Positions 1 through 8,865 of a DNA stretch of 64,000 nt are shown one piece after another. The DNA is from DATBVX01 sp963696675. Its GTDB lineage: Bacteria > Pseudomonadota > Gammaproteobacteria > Steroidobacterales > Steroidobacteraceae. Under the pieces are notes generated by a model, which saw nothing but the letters and a program-made list of their open reading frames with translations, did not search any database and was not told the DNA's origin. Each line of letters begins with the position of its first letter. Position 1 is the stretch's first letter. Made by a program: the position numbers and the translations under genes. The stretch is taken from NCBI GenBank assembly GCA_963696675.1, contig CAVOLM010000042.1, positions 47,086 through 111,085 of the forward strand. The letters are read 5' to 3'.

Positions 1-543
1 AAGGTGGCTGGCTGCGAGGCTGGCACGCCTTGACCGCTGGGCCTTGGGTCAGGGTCGCTGGCAGAGCGCCAGTTGCTGGACATCCGCCATTACTCAGTTC
101 CTTCCCTGTGCCACTACGAAGACCGCATGTCGATGGCATCGAGCCGGGAGATACGTCTGCCGTTTCTCGATTCGCGCCTGGTGGATCTGTTACTGAGCGT
201 ACCTGATGACTACAAGCTGCACCGCGGATGGACAAAGTACGCGTTTCGCAAGGCAATGGAATCGTTCCTGCCGAAGGAGATCTGCTGGCGCAGGGACAAG
301 CAGGGTTTCTCCAATCCGGAGAGCGAGTGGCTGAAGGAGGAATTGCGAGGGCAAGTGCTGGAGGCATTCGCGCCAGACGGTCTCCTGTCCCGGAAGGGCA
401 TTATGGACAGCGGAGCTCTGTTGCGACGCTACGAGCAGTACCGACATCAGCCCGTGCGGGGAGGGGCGATCTGGTATCGAGAGATCTTCGCTCCGCTCTC
501 GCTTGAGTCGTGGATGCGGCGCTATGAACGATGGATCGCATAA
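1..543 (+). CDS. asnB: Asparagine synthase-type amidotransferase, C-terminal part (5' end outside window)
   Basis: This is the C-terminal part of a class B, glutamine-hydrolysing asparagine synthase, which amidates a carboxylate through an acyl-AMP intermediate. The diagnostic stretch HYEDRMSMASSREIRLPFLD lies at about 109-170 and matches the synthetase-domain signature of the family. Frame 1 is open only from 34. The first ~50 bases read better in frame 2 (WLAARLARLDRWALGQG), so one base appears to be missing near 40-56. The glutaminase domain and most of the synthetase domain lie upstream of the window. The stop overlaps the next gene by about 20 bases, so they share an operon. In polysaccharide loci such enzymes often amidate uronic acids or other acidic residues; the real substrate here is unknown. 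Confidence 0.85.
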
Positions 544-1804
544 CGGCGATTCCGTTACATCGGTGAACATCTGGCTGATCACCGTCGGGGAGCCGCTGCC
601 CGGATTCTCCAAAGGGGACCGGTTATGGCGCTCGGGCTACCTTGCGCAGCTGCTGGCGTCGCGGGGTCACAACGTCACCTGGTGGACATCTTCATTCGAT
701 CATTTTCACCGCGTGCACTTCACGACCGAATCGCGGTCCGTCGAGGCAGGCCCCGGCCTTTCCCTGCAGTTCCTGCACGGCCGCGCGTATCGCAAGAACG
801 TTTCGGTCGCGCGCCAAGTCAACCACTGGCAGATCGGCTCGGAATTTCGCAGGTTGGCGCGAGAATACCCGCCACCAGCCGTCATCATTTGCTCATTTCC
901 CACGATCGAGCTTGCCACCGAGGCGATTGAATATGGCCGTGCACGTGGTGTGCCGACGTTTCTCGACATCCGTGATCTGTGGCCCGATGAGATCGTCGAT
1001 CACATCCCGCGTGCTGTACGGCGCTTGGGACGAATCCTGCTTGCTCCGCTATTCGCGAATGTGCGCCGGGCCATGACCCGTGCCACGGGTCTCGTTGCCA
1101 TCTCCGGGCAGTTTCTCGCGTGGGGTCTCGCTTTGGCCGGACGTGGTCATTCCGAACAGCGAGACCACGTCTTTCCGCTGGGGTACACCGGCGATCTCGA
1201 GCCGGTCACGACAGATAACCTGACCGGTGACGCAGCACAGGCTCTTGGCGTAAATGCCAACAAGAAGATTTTCTGGTTCTGCGGCACCTTTGTCAGCAAC
1301 ATCGATCTGGGTACCGTGATCGAGGCCGCGCGTCATCTGCGCGGACGTGAGGACATTCAATTCGTGTTCACCGGTGCGGGCGAGCGCGACCCGGAATGGC
1401 GCAGGCATGCTCACGGGCTCGCAAATGTCGTCTTTACGGGTTGGGCGAGGAGGGCGGAGCTTGCCTACCTTTCATCCATCGTTTGGGCCGGTCTCGGACC
1501 CTACCGCGTTGGTGCGAGGATGACTCTACCCAACAAGCTCTTCGAGTACATGAGTCGTGGGCTACCGGTTCTAATGAGCCTGGAAGGCGAGACCCGCGAG
1601 TTGGTCTTGGGCAACGACATTGGCCTTTGGTATCGGGCAGGCGACTCCGCGAGCCTCGGCGACGCCATCGTAAATATCGCGGACGATCCGGGCGCTCGCG
1701 AGCGAATGTCTGCGAATGCAGTCCGGCTGTTCCGGGAGCGTTTCTCGCCTGCGGCCATATACAACGATTATGCGGATTTTGTGATCGCGAGAGCCCGCTC
1801 GTAA
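524..1804 (+). CDS. Glycosyltransferase family 4 (GT-B fold)
   Basis: A retaining GT-B glycosyltransferase of about 426 residues, probably adding one sugar to a lipid-linked polysaccharide repeat at the cytoplasmic face. The N-terminal half has the acceptor-domain pattern (ITVGEPLPGFSKGDRLWRSG, then LASRGHNVTWWTSSFDHF). The C-terminal half has the donor-domain features KKIFWFCGTFVSNIDLGTVI and TLPNKLFEYMSRGLPVLMSL, where the K/E pair contacts the nucleotide sugar in GT4 enzymes. The ATG at 524 is preferred over the upstream one at 503. It overlaps the asparagine-synthase stop and is intact. It sits with a methyltransferase, an aminotransferase and a sugar-phosphate transferase, consistent with repeat-unit assembly. 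Donor and acceptor cannot be told from sequence. Confidence 0.85.
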   Translation: MNDGSHNGDSVTSVNIWLITVGEPLPGFSKGDRLWRSGYLAQLLASRGHNVTWWTSSFDHFHRVHFTTESRSVEAGPGLSLQFLHGRAYRKNVSVARQVNHWQIGSEFRRLAREYPPPAVIICSFPTIELATEAIEYGRARGVPTFLDIRDLWPDEIVDHIPRAVRRLGRILLAPLFANVRRAMTRATGLVAISGQFLAWGLALAGRGHSEQRDHVFPLGYTGDLEPVTTDNLTGDAAQALGVNANKKIFWFCGTFVSNIDLGTVIEAARHLRGREDIQFVFTGAGERDPEWRRHAHGLANVVFTGWARRAELAYLSSIVWAGLGPYRVGARMTLPNKLFEYMSRGLPVLMSLEGETRELVLGNDIGLWYRAGDSASLGDAIVNIADDPGARERMSANAVRLFRERFSPAAIYNDYADFVIARARS

Positions 1805-1853
1805 TGAATCCCAAAAGGGATCTGCGTGGACCGCACGCAGGCAACTCGCCGCA

Positions 1854-2741
1854 TTGAGTCAACAGAGATCGGCAACACGCGGGACTAGGTGGCAGCGCAA
1901 TAACCGGGTAACCTACCGCACCTTTTCGCATGGCCCGGCACGGGCGTTGGAGATTCAGGGGATCGTGTTCACAGAATTTTCCGAAGTCACGGAGCTCGCC
2001 GGATCTGAAATCACCGAAGAACAACTGCAGCGCATGCGTCACCGCTATGGCTGGGCTGCGCGCTACTGCCGGGGAAAGGACGTCGTGGAAGTCGCGTGCG
2101 GCAGCGGACAGGGGCTCGGCATCCTCGCCAGTGTGAGCCGGTCCCTGGAGGCGGGCGACTACTCGGACCAGATCTTGGGAATCGCCCGGGCGCACTACGG
2201 AAGTCGTCTGCGACTGACCCGGCTCGATGCGCAATCGCTGCCCTACGCCGACGGATCCAAGGATGTGATCATTCTGTTCGAAGCCATCTATTACATTCCG
2301 GATGCAACACGTTTCGTACGGGAATGTCGTCGTGTCTTGCGACCAGGTGGGCGCGTGCTTGTGGCCACGGCGAACAAGGATCTCTGGGATTTCAGTCCGA
2401 GCCCTCTAAGCCACAGCTACTTCGGAGCCGGTGAGCTTGTCGGGTTGTTCGCGGATGCCGGCTTCCGTGCGGAGGTGTACGGATACATGCCGGTGGAACA
2501 AGTCTCCTGGCGCCAGAGAATCATGCGTCCAGCCAAGCGGCTTGCCGTTGGGATGGGAATCATGCCGAAGTCCCTCAAGGGGAAACGCTTGCTCAAGCGA
2601 TTCGTCTTCGGTCGAATGGTTGCAATGCCGGCAGAGTTGCCGGCGTCTGATGATGACGTCGAGAGCCCGACCCCGCTTCTACCCGGTGAACCGGATCGTC
2701 GGCACAAGGTGCTGTACTGCTGTGCCACGCGGTCTGCTTGA
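1854..2741 (+). CDS. Class I SAM-dependent methyltransferase (Methyltransf_11 type)
   Basis: A small-molecule methyltransferase with the SAM-binding motif I DVVEVACGSGQGLGIL, acidic post-I residues (LEAGDYSDQI), the motif IV region SKDVIILFEAIYYI and the late motif RVLRPGGRVLVATAN. This order is typical of Methyltransf_11 enzymes that act on sugars or lipids. The frame opens with TTG at 1854, but the first ~37 residues are not typical; a GTG at 1965, just before FTEFSEVTELAG, fits the family N-terminus better. The gene lies between a glycosyltransferase and a DegT aminotransferase in the same direction, so O- or N-methylation of a polysaccharide sugar is the likely role. The frame is intact. 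Confidence 0.8.
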   Translation: MSQQRSATRGTRWQRNNRVTYRTFSHGPARALEIQGIVFTEFSEVTELAGSEITEEQLQRMRHRYGWAARYCRGKDVVEVACGSGQGLGILASVSRSLEAGDYSDQILGIARAHYGSRLRLTRLDAQSLPYADGSKDVIILFEAIYYIPDATRFVRECRRVLRPGGRVLVATANKDLWDFSPSPLSHSYFGAGELVGLFADAGFRAEVYGYMPVEQVSWRQRIMRPAKRLAVGMGIMPKSLKGKRLLKRFVFGRMVAMPAELPASDDDVESPTPLLPGEPDRRHKVLYCCATRSA

Positions 2742-2796
2742 TAATCGGTTCCAATGAGATGAATTCGAGTCGCTCCAACAACAGAGGCCGCTTGCG

Positions 2797-3921
2797 ATGC
2801 TGAGCAGAAGACAGATTCCGTTCTTCAATTACCCGGCGCTATTCGCCTCGCACGAGCAGGAGCTCATGCAGCTGCTGCGCGAGGTGATGGGGCGGGGCGC
2901 CTACATCCTGCAAAAGGACAATCTCGAGTTCGAGGCCAACCTGCAAACGTTTCTCGGAGTGAAACATGCCATCGGTGTCGCAGATGGCACCAATGCGCTG
3001 AAGCTCGGGCTGCTCGCCGCCGGAGTCGGGCAGGGTGATGAGGTCATCGTTCCGGCGCACACTTACATCGCGAGCGCCGCTGCAATTCACTTCGTGGGCG
3101 CGCAACCAGTGCTGTGCGAGTGCGGGCCGGATCACCTGATCGACGTGCAATCGGCGCGCAAGGTGATTTCTTCGAGAACGCGCGCGATCATGCCGGTACA
3201 GCTCAACGGGCGCACGGCGAACATGGGCCAGGTCTTGCAGCTCGCGCGTGAGTACAAGCTGCACGTGATCGAAGATGCGGCGCAGGCGCTTGGATCAAAA
3301 TTTGACGGACGTTTTTCCGGGACCTTTGGCACCGCAGGCACGTTCAGCTTCTATCCCGCAAAAGTGCTCGGGTGCTTCGGTGACGGCGGCGCATTGGTGA
3401 CGAACGACGACGCCGTAGCTGAACGGGTGCGCTTGCTGCGCGATCACGGACGCAACGCGGACGGCGAAGTCGTGGCGTGGGGCACCAATAGCCGCCTCGA
3501 CAACGTCCAGGCAGCAATTCTCAACTTCAAGCTGAAAACGTTCGCCGCGGACCTGGAGCGGCGTCGGGCACTGGCGCGCATTTACGATGCCGGCTTGCGT
3601 GATGTCCCCGAGCTGGCGTTGCCGCCAGGTCCCGACGAACCGGGACCTCATCATGACATCTATCAAAACTATGAGATCGAGGCGGAGCGGCGCGACCAGC
3701 TGAAGCAGCACCTGGAACAGAACGGAGTGCGGACCATCGTGCAGTTCGGTGGCAAGGCAGTACATCAATTCGCAGGTCTTGGTTTCGGCGCCGTGAGCCT
3801 GCCATACACTGAGCGGTTGTATACACGTCTATTGCTGCTGCCGATGAATACGACCCTTTCGGATGACGACGCGCACTACATCGTGGATGTGACCAGACGT
3901 TTCTATGGCACCCGCACCTGA
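2797..3921 (+). CDS. DegT/DnrJ/EryC1/StrS family PLP-dependent aminotransferase
   Basis: A 374-residue sugar aminotransferase that would move an amino group from glutamate to a keto-sugar nucleotide. Family marks include GVADGTNALKLGLLAAGVGQ, the PLP aspartate in VIEDAAQALGSKF, and the Schiff-base lysine in SFYPAKVLGCFGDGGALVTN. The fold-type-I region RLDNVQAAILNFKL, which completes the active site, is also present. The gene is intact and overlaps the following E1 alpha gene by 17 bases, so the two are translationally linked. Its partner dehydratase or oxidase is not adjacent. The specific amino sugar is not known. Confidence 0.88.
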   Translation: MLSRRQIPFFNYPALFASHEQELMQLLREVMGRGAYILQKDNLEFEANLQTFLGVKHAIGVADGTNALKLGLLAAGVGQGDEVIVPAHTYIASAAAIHFVGAQPVLCECGPDHLIDVQSARKVISSRTRAIMPVQLNGRTANMGQVLQLAREYKLHVIEDAAQALGSKFDGRFSGTFGTAGTFSFYPAKVLGCFGDGGALVTNDDAVAERVRLLRDHGRNADGEVVAWGTNSRLDNVQAAILNFKLKTFAADLERRRALARIYDAGLRDVPELALPPGPDEPGPHHDIYQNYEIEAERRDQLKQHLEQNGVRTIVQFGGKAVHQFAGLGFGAVSLPYTERLYTRLLLLPMNTTLSDDDAHYIVDVTRRFYGTRT

Positions 3922-4981
3922 AACGACAGGACCCATGCGCAACTCGGAGCTGGGCGCGCTGGGCGATCCACGCGCGCAGCTACCGGCGCTGGACCCCGCT
4001 GGCTTTGAACCCGAAGCCTTGCGTCGCTTTCTCGAGAGCATGCTTAGAATTCGTTTCGCGGAAGAGGCTATTGGACGCCTCGTCGAAAGCGGACGGGCGC
4101 GTGCCCCGTGTCACCTCGGTATTGGCCAGGAAGCGATTGCGGTCGGCGTGTCGCATGGCCTCATCGCGAGCGATCGTGTATTTGGGGGCCATCGCTCCCA
4201 CTCGCACTATCTCGCGTTGGGCGGCAGCGTCTACCGACTGCTCGCTGAAGTCCTGGGCAAAGCTGACGGAACGTCGAACGGCATGGGTGGCTCGATGCAC
4301 CTGTACGGCGGGGAAGTCGGCTTCTGCGGCAGCGTGCCACTCGTCGGCGCGACAGTCCCGCTCGCTGTGGGTGCGGGACTCGCCGCACGCCTGGATGGCG
4401 GCAATGCTGTGGGTGTCGCTTACTTCGGCGACGGCGCTACCGAGGAAGGCGTCTTTCACGAGTCCATGAACCTCGCAGCGGCGCTTACACTGCCAGTGCT
4501 GTTCGTGTGCGAGAACAACCTCTTTGCCAGCCACCTCCATATCATGTTGAGGCAGCCGAGCGACCGGATTGCGCGTTACGCGGAGGCACACCGGATGGCA
4601 GGTGTCACCGTGGATGGGAACGATGTCGCAGCAGTTGCGCGCGCGGCGGTTTCTCTCCTCGACCACGTGCGGGCCGGGCAAGGGCCCGCGCTGCTCGAAG
4701 CCGTGACCTATCGGCATCGTGGGCACGTCGGTCCCAAGGATGACATTGACGTCGGCGTGCAACGCAGCCTGGAGGATCTCGCAAGCTGGAAGCGACGCGA
4801 CCCAATCGAGCGCCTGGTCCTGGCTCTGGTTGCTGCTGGTGTGATGACGAAATCCGAGTGCGACGCGATGGCTGCGGACGTGCAGAAGGAGGTACAGGCC
4901 GCCGGGACGCGCGCGGAGGCTGCGCCATATCCACCCTTGTCGGCGCTCCTTGGCAGCGTGTACTCCCGAGGATCGCGATGA
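3905..4981 (+). CDS. TPP-dependent dehydrogenase E1 component, alpha subunit
   Basis: Homologous to the alpha subunit of pyruvate/branched-chain 2-oxoacid dehydrogenase E1 (about 358 residues). The TPP/Mg motif is visible as AYFGDGATEEGVFHESMNLA followed by VCENN, and the family stretches GQEAIAVGVSHGL, GHRSHSHYLALGG and SMHLYGGEVGFCGSVPLVG are present. It starts at 3905 inside the aminotransferase gene; an ATG at 3935 behind a weak purine-rich site is an alternative. It overlaps the beta-subunit gene by four bases (ATGA at 4978). No E2 lipoyl transferase or E3 is nearby, and the neighbours make polysaccharide. It may therefore run a 2-oxoacid decarboxylation or carboligation step on a sugar precursor instead of central metabolism. 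That role is inference. Confidence 0.88.
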   Translation: MAPAPETTGPMRNSELGALGDPRAQLPALDPAGFEPEALRRFLESMLRIRFAEEAIGRLVESGRARAPCHLGIGQEAIAVGVSHGLIASDRVFGGHRSHSHYLALGGSVYRLLAEVLGKADGTSNGMGGSMHLYGGEVGFCGSVPLVGATVPLAVGAGLAARLDGGNAVGVAYFGDGATEEGVFHESMNLAAALTLPVLFVCENNLFASHLHIMLRQPSDRIARYAEAHRMAGVTVDGNDVAAVARAAVSLLDHVRAGQGPALLEAVTYRHRGHVGPKDDIDVGVQRSLEDLASWKRRDPIERLVLALVAAGVMTKSECDAMAADVQKEVQAAGTRAEAAPYPPLSALLGSVYSRGSR

Positions 4982-5964
4982 ACTCTGCCCATCCAGTCGG
5001 CTACGGCGATGCCATTCGCCACGCGTTCGAGTACTTGCTGGGCACGTACCCGAACGTGTTCGCTATCGGGCAGGGACTGTGGAGCCCATGGTATGTGGGC
5101 AACTCGATGACCGACCTCGACAAGAAGTTCGGGCGGGAGCGCATCATCGATACGCCAGTCTCGGAGCTCGCTTGCACCGGTGCCGCCATCGGCGCCTCGT
5201 TGTGCGGCTATCGCCCGATCGTCGTCCATCCACGCATGGACTTCATGCTGTTGGCTACAGATCAGATCGTGAACCAGGCAGCGAAGTGGTCCCACATGCT
5301 GGGCGGTCAGACTTCGCCCGCAGTCACCTTCCGCGCCATCATCAACCGTGGCGGGGAGCAGGGCGCGCAGCATTCCCAGGCGCTGCACGCGTGGTTTGCC
5401 CATATTCCCGGACTGCGGGTGGTAATGCCGGCTACGGCGGGCGATGCGCGTGATCTGCTGATCGCTGCGGTTTTGTGCGACGATCCGGTGCTGTACATCG
5501 ATGACCGTTGGCTCTACGAACGCACCGAAGCGCTTGGGCCGGTCGTCGAAAGGCCATTGTTGGCGGAAGGCCCCAAGACGCGCAGGTCGGGCGGTGATGT
5601 GACCTTGGTGGGCTGCGGCTATTCCGCCTTTCAGTGCGAGCAGGCCGCCGCGGAACTGTCGAGTCGCGGAATCCATGCCGAGGTGATCGATGTCCGCGTG
5701 CTCAATCCGCTCGACGCCACGCCGATCATCGAGTCGGTCGCGAAGACACGCCGGCTTTGCGTCGTGGATGGGGGATGGCGAACGGCGGGCTTCGCGGCGG
5801 AGATTATCGCGCGCGTCTACGAAGAGGCCCCTGCGCTGCAGAGCTCGCCGATTCGGATCACGCTGCCGGATGCGCCGGCGCCCTCGAGCGCGCCGTTGGA
5901 AGCGGCCTACTATCCGTCTCTCGCTTCGATCGTCGATGCGGTCGTGCGCATGCTTGCCCGCTGA
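4978..5964 (+). CDS. TPP-dependent dehydrogenase E1 component, beta subunit (transketolase C-terminal type)
   Basis: The beta subunit of the E1 pair, about 328 residues, with the pyrimidine-binding domain first and the transketolase C-terminal domain second. Visible marks are RIIDTPVSELACTGAAIGAS, HPRMDFMLLATDQIVNQAAK, the region HSQALHAWFAHIPGLRVVMP, and the C-terminal DVRVLNPLDATPIIESV. The start ATG is fixed by the ATGA overlap with the alpha gene, although the frame stays open upstream to 4858. The two subunits should form an alpha2beta2 enzyme with TPP at the interface. It is followed after 18 bases by the sugar transferase gene, which places the pair firmly inside the polysaccharide operon. 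The natural substrate is unknown. Confidence 0.87.
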   Translation: MNSAHPVGYGDAIRHAFEYLLGTYPNVFAIGQGLWSPWYVGNSMTDLDKKFGRERIIDTPVSELACTGAAIGASLCGYRPIVVHPRMDFMLLATDQIVNQAAKWSHMLGGQTSPAVTFRAIINRGGEQGAQHSQALHAWFAHIPGLRVVMPATAGDARDLLIAAVLCDDPVLYIDDRWLYERTEALGPVVERPLLAEGPKTRRSGGDVTLVGCGYSAFQCEQAAAELSSRGIHAEVIDVRVLNPLDATPIIESVAKTRRLCVVDGGWRTAGFAAEIIARVYEEAPALQSSPIRITLPDAPAPSSAPLEAAYYPSLASIVDAVVRMLAR

Positions 5965-5982
5965 GGGAAGCGCATCGCACTC

Positions 5983-6747
5983 ATGAAGCGACTCCTCGAC
6001 ATCGTCGGAGCTTTCCTTGGGCTGGTCATTGCATCGCCGGTGCTGTTGCCAGTGATGTTTCTCATCTGGTGGCAGGACAAGCATTCACCGTTCTATGTCG
6101 CCCCTCGCGTGGGCCGAGGTGAACGACCATTTCGCATGGTGAAGTTGCGATCGATGGTGATCAATGCCGACAAATCCGGAGTCGACTCCACGGCGTCGAA
6201 CGACAGGCGTATCACTCCGCTGGGTCAGTTCGTGCGACGTTACAAGCTCGATGAGCTGACACAGCTGTGGAACGTGCTGAAGGGCGATATGAGTCTCGTT
6301 GGCCCGCGCCCGAACGTGGAACGTGAGACGCGCATGTACACTCCGATGGAGAAGCGTCTACTGAGCGTGCGCCCGGGGATTACAGACTACGCGTCGATCG
6401 TGTTCGCGGACGAAGGTGACATCCTCAAGGGTTGCGCTGATCCCGACCTCGCATACAACCAGCTGATTCGTCCATACAAGGGCCAGCTCGGCCTTTTCTA
6501 TATCGAGCACACGGACGTGCGCCTCGACCTGAAACTGGTCCTGTTGACCGCGCTCGCGATGGCGTCGCGCGAATCAGCGCTTGCGGCCATCGTGAGGGAT
6601 CTGGAGAAACGGGGCGCCCCGCGCACACTTGTCGCCATCGCCGCGCGCCGCGCGCCGCTGACTCCCGCTCCGCCGCCCGGGTCCAACCATGTTGTCACCG
6701 AGCGCTACCAGTGCCGGGGCGCGCTGACTCTCAAAGAGACAAGATGA
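5983..6747 (+). CDS. Initiating sugar-phosphate transferase (polyprenyl-phosphate glycosyl-1-phosphate transferase)
   Basis: A bacterial sugar transferase (PglC/WcaJ C-terminal type) that moves a sugar-1-phosphate from a nucleotide sugar onto undecaprenyl phosphate and so starts a repeat unit. It has one N-terminal membrane hairpin (LLDIVGAFLGLVIASPVLLP), the MVKLRSM motif, the catalytic DELTQLWNVLKGDMSLVGPR region and PGITDYASI. At 254 residues it is the short form without the CoA-binding-like N-terminal domain. The C-terminal ~60 residues (rich in A, P and R) extend beyond the usual domain. It is the last gene of the first operon. A second initiating transferase is found at 51363. Confidence 0.88.
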   Translation: MKRLLDIVGAFLGLVIASPVLLPVMFLIWWQDKHSPFYVAPRVGRGERPFRMVKLRSMVINADKSGVDSTASNDRRITPLGQFVRRYKLDELTQLWNVLKGDMSLVGPRPNVERETRMYTPMEKRLLSVRPGITDYASIVFADEGDILKGCADPDLAYNQLIRPYKGQLGLFYIEHTDVRLDLKLVLLTALAMASRESALAAIVRDLEKRGAPRTLVAIAARRAPLTPAPPPGSNHVVTERYQCRGALTLKETR

Positions 6748-6890
6748 ACTTCCGCGAGCCGTTTGCGTCAATGGCGATTCGCCCGCCGCAGGGGCAGCGC
6801 CGGCGGGTTGCGAGTGGCCAGTGCCGGCAGCTGGCTGCGCTTTTTTGCCCCTGTGGTAGGATTCGCGGCCGCTGAAATCGAGGTCTGGGC

Positions 6891-8864
6891 ATGCTGCAGA
6901 AGATTCACGACAAGATCACCGGTTGGATCGCGGCCATCGTGATCGGGCTCATCGGAGTGCCGTTCATCTTCTGGGGAATCAACGTCGGTTTCGGCGCGGC
7001 GACTTATGCCGCCAAGGTGGCGAGCAGCGATTGGCCGTGGTGGAGAGCTGCCCCGAAGATCTCCGCCGAAGAAGTGCGGCGTGCCTATCAGAACCAGCTG
7101 GCCCAGTACCAGCAGCAGCTTCGCAAGGATGTCCCGCCAGAAATGCGCAGCGAGATCCAGGAGAACCTCCTGGAAGCGTTCGTCCGCAACGAGCTCATGA
7201 TGCAGCACGCCACGCAGCTCGGTTACCGCGTCAGTGATCAGCAGGTGATGAAGTCCTACGAGGAAATTCCGCAGTTCCAGGTCGATGGCAAGTTCTCCCA
7301 GGAGGTCGCGGTGCGCTTGCTGCAGGCGCAAGGCATCACGGCGGCTGCATTCGAGGCAGATCAGCGTCGGAGCTTGCAGATTTCACAGCTGCAGAACGGC
7401 CTCGCCGTCTCTGCGTTCGTTACTCCGGCAGAGCTGACGCGTGCCCGGGCGCTGGAGCGCGAGCAGCGTGAAGCGAGCTGGATGCTGATTCACACCGCGG
7501 ACTTCCTCGCCGAGTCGGCGCCGGACGAAGCCGCGATCAGCGCCTATTACGAGAAGAACAAGTCGAGATTCATGACGCCTGATACCGTCACCCTGAAGTA
7601 CATCGAGCTCAAGGTGGACGACATCGCCGCGCAGGTACAAGTCACCGATGAAGCTCTCGCGACCTACTACGAGAGCGTCAAGGACCGCTACGTGGAGGCG
7701 GAGAGGCGGCGCGGCCGGCACATCCTCGTCCAGGTGAGTAGCGACGCAGAAGATGCCGCGGCACGCAAGAAAGCCGAGGACATCCTCGCTAAGGTGAACT
7801 CCGGCGGAGATTTCGCCAAGCTCGCGCGCGAGCTTTCGCAGGACGCGGGTTCCGCGGCGCAGGGCGGTGATCTCGGTTGGGCGGAGCGCAGTTTCTTCGT
7901 TGGCCCATTCGCCGATGCGCTCTTCAGCATGAAGCCCGGCGAGGTGCGCGGTCCGGTGCGCACGCAATTCGGATATCACATCATCCGTCTCGACGAGGTC
8001 CAGCCGGCCAAGCAGAAGTTGCTCCCTGACGTCCGCGGCGAGCTCGAAGCTGAGTATCGCAAGCAGGAGGCGGAGAAGCTCTTCGGTGAACGCCAGGAGC
8101 AGCTCGCAGACAAGTCTTTCGAGCACATCGACGACATCGATGCGGTGGCCAAGGAAGTGTCGTTGCCGGTAAAGGAAGTCGCCGAATTTACGCGCGAGGG
8201 CGGCGCGCCCTTGGGCCGGCGCGACGAACTCATCGCCGCCATCTTCGACAACAACGAAGTGCTCAACGGCCAGAACAGCCAGCCCGTCGAGCTGGGCCCG
8301 GGCGATGTCGTGGTGCTGCACGTGGTCTCGCGGCGCGAGCCGCAGCAAAAGCCGCTCGCAGACGTGCGCGCGCAGATCGTCGAGCAGTTGCGGCAGGAGG
8401 GAGCGAGTTCGAGCGCACGCCGTGTGGCTGCGGAGTTCGCCGAGAAACTGCAGGCCGGGGCAATGACCTGGAATGAGGTCGCCACCGCGCGCAAGCTCAA
8501 GCCGGAAGGGCCGACCTATCTCGGCCGCACCGATGCCACACTGCCGATCGAGGTGCGCAATGCGCTCTTTGCCACGCCAGCGCCGGAGTCGGGCACGCGC
8601 TATCAGTCGGTGCCACTCGGCAACGGCGATGCGGCATTGCTGGCGTTTTCTGGCGTGCGACAGGACACTTCTGCCGAGCCCGCGCAGGATCAACAGAATC
8701 GGGAACGCGGCCTGAACGCACGGGTCGGCACGCGCGAGGTCACGGGTTACATGCAGGCATTGCGCGCGGAATCGCAAGGTCACGAAGAACACGAAGATCT
8801 TCGAATAGGCGGGCGTTCCTTCTCGGTTAGACTGCTCGCACGATTGCACAGCCGCGGCGGTTGA
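6891..8864 (+). CDS. ppiD: Peptidyl-prolyl cis-trans isomerase D, periplasmic SurA-like chaperone (C-terminal frameshift)
   Basis: A membrane-anchored periplasmic folding factor. One N-terminal transmembrane anchor (ITGWIAAIVIGLIGVPFIFW) is followed by a SurA_N-like chaperone region. A parvulin domain lies at about residues 264-365 (GRHILVQVSSD, then GGDFAKLARELSQD, GGDLGWAERS, FGYHIIRLDEV), and a long C-terminal chaperone segment follows. About 640 residues is the usual PpiD size. The annotated stop at 8864 is probably wrong: near 8775 the frame +1 reads KVTKNTKIFE and stops at 8808, which resembles the normal PpiD tail, so a one-base indel is likely. It precedes the symporter gene with no obvious operon link. 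Confidence 0.9.
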   Translation: MLQKIHDKITGWIAAIVIGLIGVPFIFWGINVGFGAATYAAKVASSDWPWWRAAPKISAEEVRRAYQNQLAQYQQQLRKDVPPEMRSEIQENLLEAFVRNELMMQHATQLGYRVSDQQVMKSYEEIPQFQVDGKFSQEVAVRLLQAQGITAAAFEADQRRSLQISQLQNGLAVSAFVTPAELTRARALEREQREASWMLIHTADFLAESAPDEAAISAYYEKNKSRFMTPDTVTLKYIELKVDDIAAQVQVTDEALATYYESVKDRYVEAERRRGRHILVQVSSDAEDAAARKKAEDILAKVNSGGDFAKLARELSQDAGSAAQGGDLGWAERSFFVGPFADALFSMKPGEVRGPVRTQFGYHIIRLDEVQPAKQKLLPDVRGELEAEYRKQEAEKLFGERQEQLADKSFEHIDDIDAVAKEVSLPVKEVAEFTREGGAPLGRRDELIAAIFDNNEVLNGQNSQPVELGPGDVVVLHVVSRREPQQKPLADVRAQIVEQLRQEGASSSARRVAAEFAEKLQAGAMTWNEVATARKLKPEGPTYLGRTDATLPIEVRNALFATPAPESGTRYQSVPLGNGDAALLAFSGVRQDTSAEPAQDQQNRERGLNARVGTREVTGYMQALRAESQGHEEHEDLRIGGRSFSVRLLARLHSRGG

Positions 8865-8865
8865 C

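Noticed and set aside
4708..6084. 458-residue frame antisense to the E1 alpha and beta genes
   Set aside because: Composition rich in R, H and D is typical of antisense of high-GC codons; no known motif.
6748..6890. Possible intrinsic terminator before ppiD (CAGGGGCA ... TGCCCCTG with a T-run)
   Set aside because: The two arms are about 50 bases apart and the T-run lies before, not after, the second arm.
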